Source: RGIG9115 sp045128915 (GTDB lineage: Bacteria; Bacillota; Clostridia; UBA1381). Taken from it: a stretch of DNA of 6,239 nucleotides. Every line of letters begins with the position of its first letter. Positions within the stretch are counted from its first letter, which is position 1. Made by a program: the position numbers and the translations under genes. Below, in pieces: positions 4,276-6,239 of this stretch. Where the stretch lies: assembly GCA_045128915.1 (NCBI GenBank), contig JBGVIT010000014.1, forward strand, positions 1 through 6,239. Direction: 5' to 3'. The notes beneath the pieces were generated by a model, which worked only from the letters and a program-made list of their open reading frames with translations, ran no database searches and was not told where the DNA came from.

Positions 4276-6239
4276 ATGGTAAGCACGCCGTTTCACGCAT
4301 ACTACACAGCACGAATATTAGACAGCTTGCAGGATGATGATAAATTCATGCCGGCTTTTGCCTCATCAGACATAAAAGTGTATCCATATCAGGTGGGTGC
4401 AGCGCTCTTTGCAACACGTTCACCGTATAGCAAGGGTGTTGTTTTGATGGATGAAAGCGGACTTGGAAAGTCAACTGAAGCTATGCTTGTGGTAACACAG
4501 AAATGGTATGAAGGAAAAACCAGAATCCTTATTGTTGTTCCAAATGCGGATTTGCTTGTTCAGTGGCAAAAACAGATTGAAACCAAGTATAGTATCCCAT
4601 ACATAACCATATCAAATGCAGAACAGTTCCAATCTGCCGGAAACACATTTGACCAGGATGCAGTAATCCTGACAACATTTGATTTTGCAGCACAAAACAG
4701 CGAAGAGGTTGGGAAAATCATTTGGGACCTTACCGTATTTGAAGAAGCAAGTCTTCTTGCATCGGTGCATAAGGAAGATAATAAGCAGGCAAGAATATTA
4801 AAGAAAACAGCGGAAGGCTCCTTTAAGGTGCTTCTTACAGGAACGCCTATTGAAAAGAATATCCTTGACCTTTATGGTCTTATGTACTTTATTGACGAAA
4901 CAATTCTTCCAAGCGAGCAGGAATATATGTCCCGTTATTTCCGTAAGCCTGAGAACTATCCGGAGCTTGCACAGCTTGTGAGTAAATATTGTTTCAGAAC
5001 CCTAAGAAGTCAGGCGAAGCAATACGCAAAGATTCCTGAAAGAATTGTAATTACATGTGAGTTTGAACAATCGCAGGAAGAACAAGCATTGTATGATCTG
5101 ATTCAAAAATATATAGATAAACCGGAAAAGATTGCCTTCCCGGAAATGAGTCCTTATGATTTGGCACTTATGCTGTTTAACCTGCAAGGCTCATCAACGC
5201 CTGCTATTGTAAAAGCAATAGAAGGTATAATTAAAAGACTTGAGAAAATAAACGGAGCAGAAGATGAAATAAATGAATTTAAAGAAATGCTTCTTGCAGC
5301 CGGGAATATAAAAATTGATACAAAACTTAAACTGTTTATGGCCTCTCTTGAGGGCGTGTTTAAGCTCCTTAAAAAAGCGGGAGCAAACAGAAAAGCAGTA
5401 ATCTTTACAGAAAGCCGTGAAACGCAAAACTATCTTGAAGAGAACCTGAAGGATTTGTATAAGATAAGCATTTATAACGGTTCCAAAGATTACAGAGCAA
5501 TTGATAATTTCAAATCAGACTGTGAACTGATTATTTCTACAGATCAGGGTGCAAGAGGTTTTAATTTTGAAGAATCCTCCTTAGTGATTAATTACGACCT
5601 CTTGTACAATACCCTGAAAATGGAGCAGAGAATTGACAGATGCCACAGACTTAATCAACAGAACGATGTTATTGTTTTGAACTTCTTGAATAAGAGCAAT
5701 ATGGCGGATGTAAGAAAACTTGAGCTTGTAAACAAAAGAATGCTTGTTGCAGATGGTGTTTTTGGTATGTCGGATGCAATCCTTGGAGGATTCACCGATG
5801 ACCTCAAGAAAACAATAAAGGACCTGCAGGTAAGAACGCAAGCGCAGATTCAAACAGAGCACGAGGAAACACTTAAATTTTTTGAAGAGGAAAACCGCAG
5901 GGATGTGGAATCGGCAGAACAGGTTCTCTTTACAACCTTTACAAAAGAACTTGCAAAGAAGGTAAAGATTACACCTAAATATGCCGATGAAAAATCAGAG
6001 AAAATAAACAATGATTTATGGTCTCTGGTAAAATATTATTTTGATGGATATAACGAAAAACATGATGATTGCAGATTCGTGATAAACGAAGAAGACAGAA
6101 CCGTTAAAGCAACAGATTACTCTGAACTGCCGTTCTTGTTTTATTACTGGACAGGCGGACAGAACAAAAGATACAAAGCACTTAAAGAATTTAAAAAGAT
6201 TACTCTTTTAACTCCTCTTGCAAAAGGTATCGTGCATAA
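4276..6239 (+). CDS. SNF2-family helicase/ATPase, 3' end outside the window
   Basis: The frame runs from ATG at 4276 without a stop for 654 codons to the window edge; the TAA in the last three bases is out of frame. Superfamily 2 motifs appear in order: YPYQ (36-39, Q-motif), DESGLGKST (59-67, Walker A, Lys65), VVPNADLLVQW (87-97, Ia), LLTGTPIEKN (186-195, III), FRTLRSQAKQYAKIPER (the SNF2-typical segment after lobe 1), VIFTESRETQNYL (IV), STDQGARGFNFEESS (421-435, V) and EQRIDRCHRLNQ (450-461, VI, arginine fingers). Motif II reads VFEEAS (154-159) where DEAH or DEAQ is usual. A charged, probably helical tail (about 505-560) follows. The layout is that of RapA/SNF2-like dsDNA translocases, which use ATP and need not unwind DNA. 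Behind a Cro/C1-like gene it suggests a restriction, modification or phage-defence cassette continuing to the right, but no nuclease or methylase is visible. Confidence 0.9.
   Translation, partial: MVSTPFHAYYTARILDSLQDDDKFMPAFASSDIKVYPYQVGAALFATRSPYSKGVVLMDESGLGKSTEAMLVVTQKWYEGKTRILIVVPNADLLVQWQKQIETKYSIPYITISNAEQFQSAGNTFDQDAVILTTFDFAAQNSEEVGKIIWDLTVFEEASLLASVHKEDNKQARILKKTAEGSFKVLLTGTPIEKNILDLYGLMYFIDETILPSEQEYMSRYFRKPENYPELAQLVSKYCFRTLRSQAKQYAKIPERIVITCEFEQSQEEQALYDLIQKYIDKPEKIAFPEMSPYDLALMLFNLQGSSTPAIVKAIEGIIKRLEKINGAEDEINEFKEMLLAAGNIKIDTKLKLFMASLEGVFKLLKKAGANRKAVIFTESRETQNYLEENLKDLYKISIYNGSKDYRAIDNFKSDCELIISTDQGARGFNFEESSLVINYDLLYNTLKMEQRIDRCHRLNQQNDVIVLNFLNKSNMADVRKLELVNKRMLVADGVFGMSDAILGGFTDDLKKTIKDLQVRTQAQIQTEHEETLKFFEEENRRDVESAEQVLFTTFTKELAKKVKITPKYADEKSEKINNDLWSLVKYYFDGYNEKHDDCRFVINEEDRTVKATDYSELPFLFYYWTGGQNKRYKALKEFKKITLLTPLAKGIVH

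Noticed and set aside
5194..5862. Minus-strand ORFs of 77 and 93 codons
   Set aside because: Both are antisense shadows of the SNF2 gene, which has ordered helicase motifs through this stretch.
6237..6239. TAA at the window end as the SNF2 stop codon
   Set aside because: It is in another frame; the SNF2 frame reads ATC GTG CAT and then two bases of an incomplete codon.

Overview
The window is AT-rich with strong purine-rich ribosome binding sites, TTGACA/TATAAT-type promoters, stem-loop/T-run terminators and a DUF3298 / ECF sigma / SLH-domain gene vocabulary. This points to a low-GC Firmicute, most likely a gut-type Clostridia (Lachnospiraceae or Ruminococcaceae-like). That assignment is inference from gene style only. 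All recognisable genes are on the + strand.

Layout. (1) 2-256: the 3' end of a DUF3298 (RsiV-like) gene, closed by a terminator. (2) 372-737: an ECF sigma factor with an ECF-type promoter of its own. It has region 2 but loses homology at about codon 109, before region 4. (3) 738-1028: a gene-free stretch with a 13-bp perfect hairpin, a nested hairpin with a GAAA loop, and the promoter of the next gene. (4) 1049-1945: a LysR-type regulator, followed by 2056-3333: an O-acetylhomoserine sulfhydrylase-type PLP enzyme. Each has its own promoter and terminator, and together they look like a regulator/target pair in sulfur amino-acid metabolism. (5) 3409-3618: gene-free sequence with three 11-bp-spaced repeats and a second copy of a 25-bp repeat. 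(6) 3619-3810: the C-terminal remnant of an S-layer-homology (SLH) protein, with a terminator. (7) 4014-4223: a small Cro/C1-type HTH regulator behind a strong promoter, then 4276 to the window end: a large SNF2-family helicase/ATPase that runs off the window.

The most interesting structural observation is that the LysR/sulfhydrylase cassette lies between two broken genes, the 3'-truncated sigma and the 5'-truncated SLH gene. The sigma breakpoint coincides with one copy of a 25-bp sequence (696-720). A 22/25-identical copy in the same orientation (3553-3577) lies about 40 bp before the SLH remnant. This looks like the scar of mobile-element or repeat-mediated rearrangement, although no transposase or integrase is visible. 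The right end, HTH plus SNF2 ATPase, resembles the opening of a restriction/defence-type cassette whose remaining genes would lie beyond the window. That reading is an inference, and the ATPase has an unusual EEAS sequence where a DEAH-type Walker B is expected.
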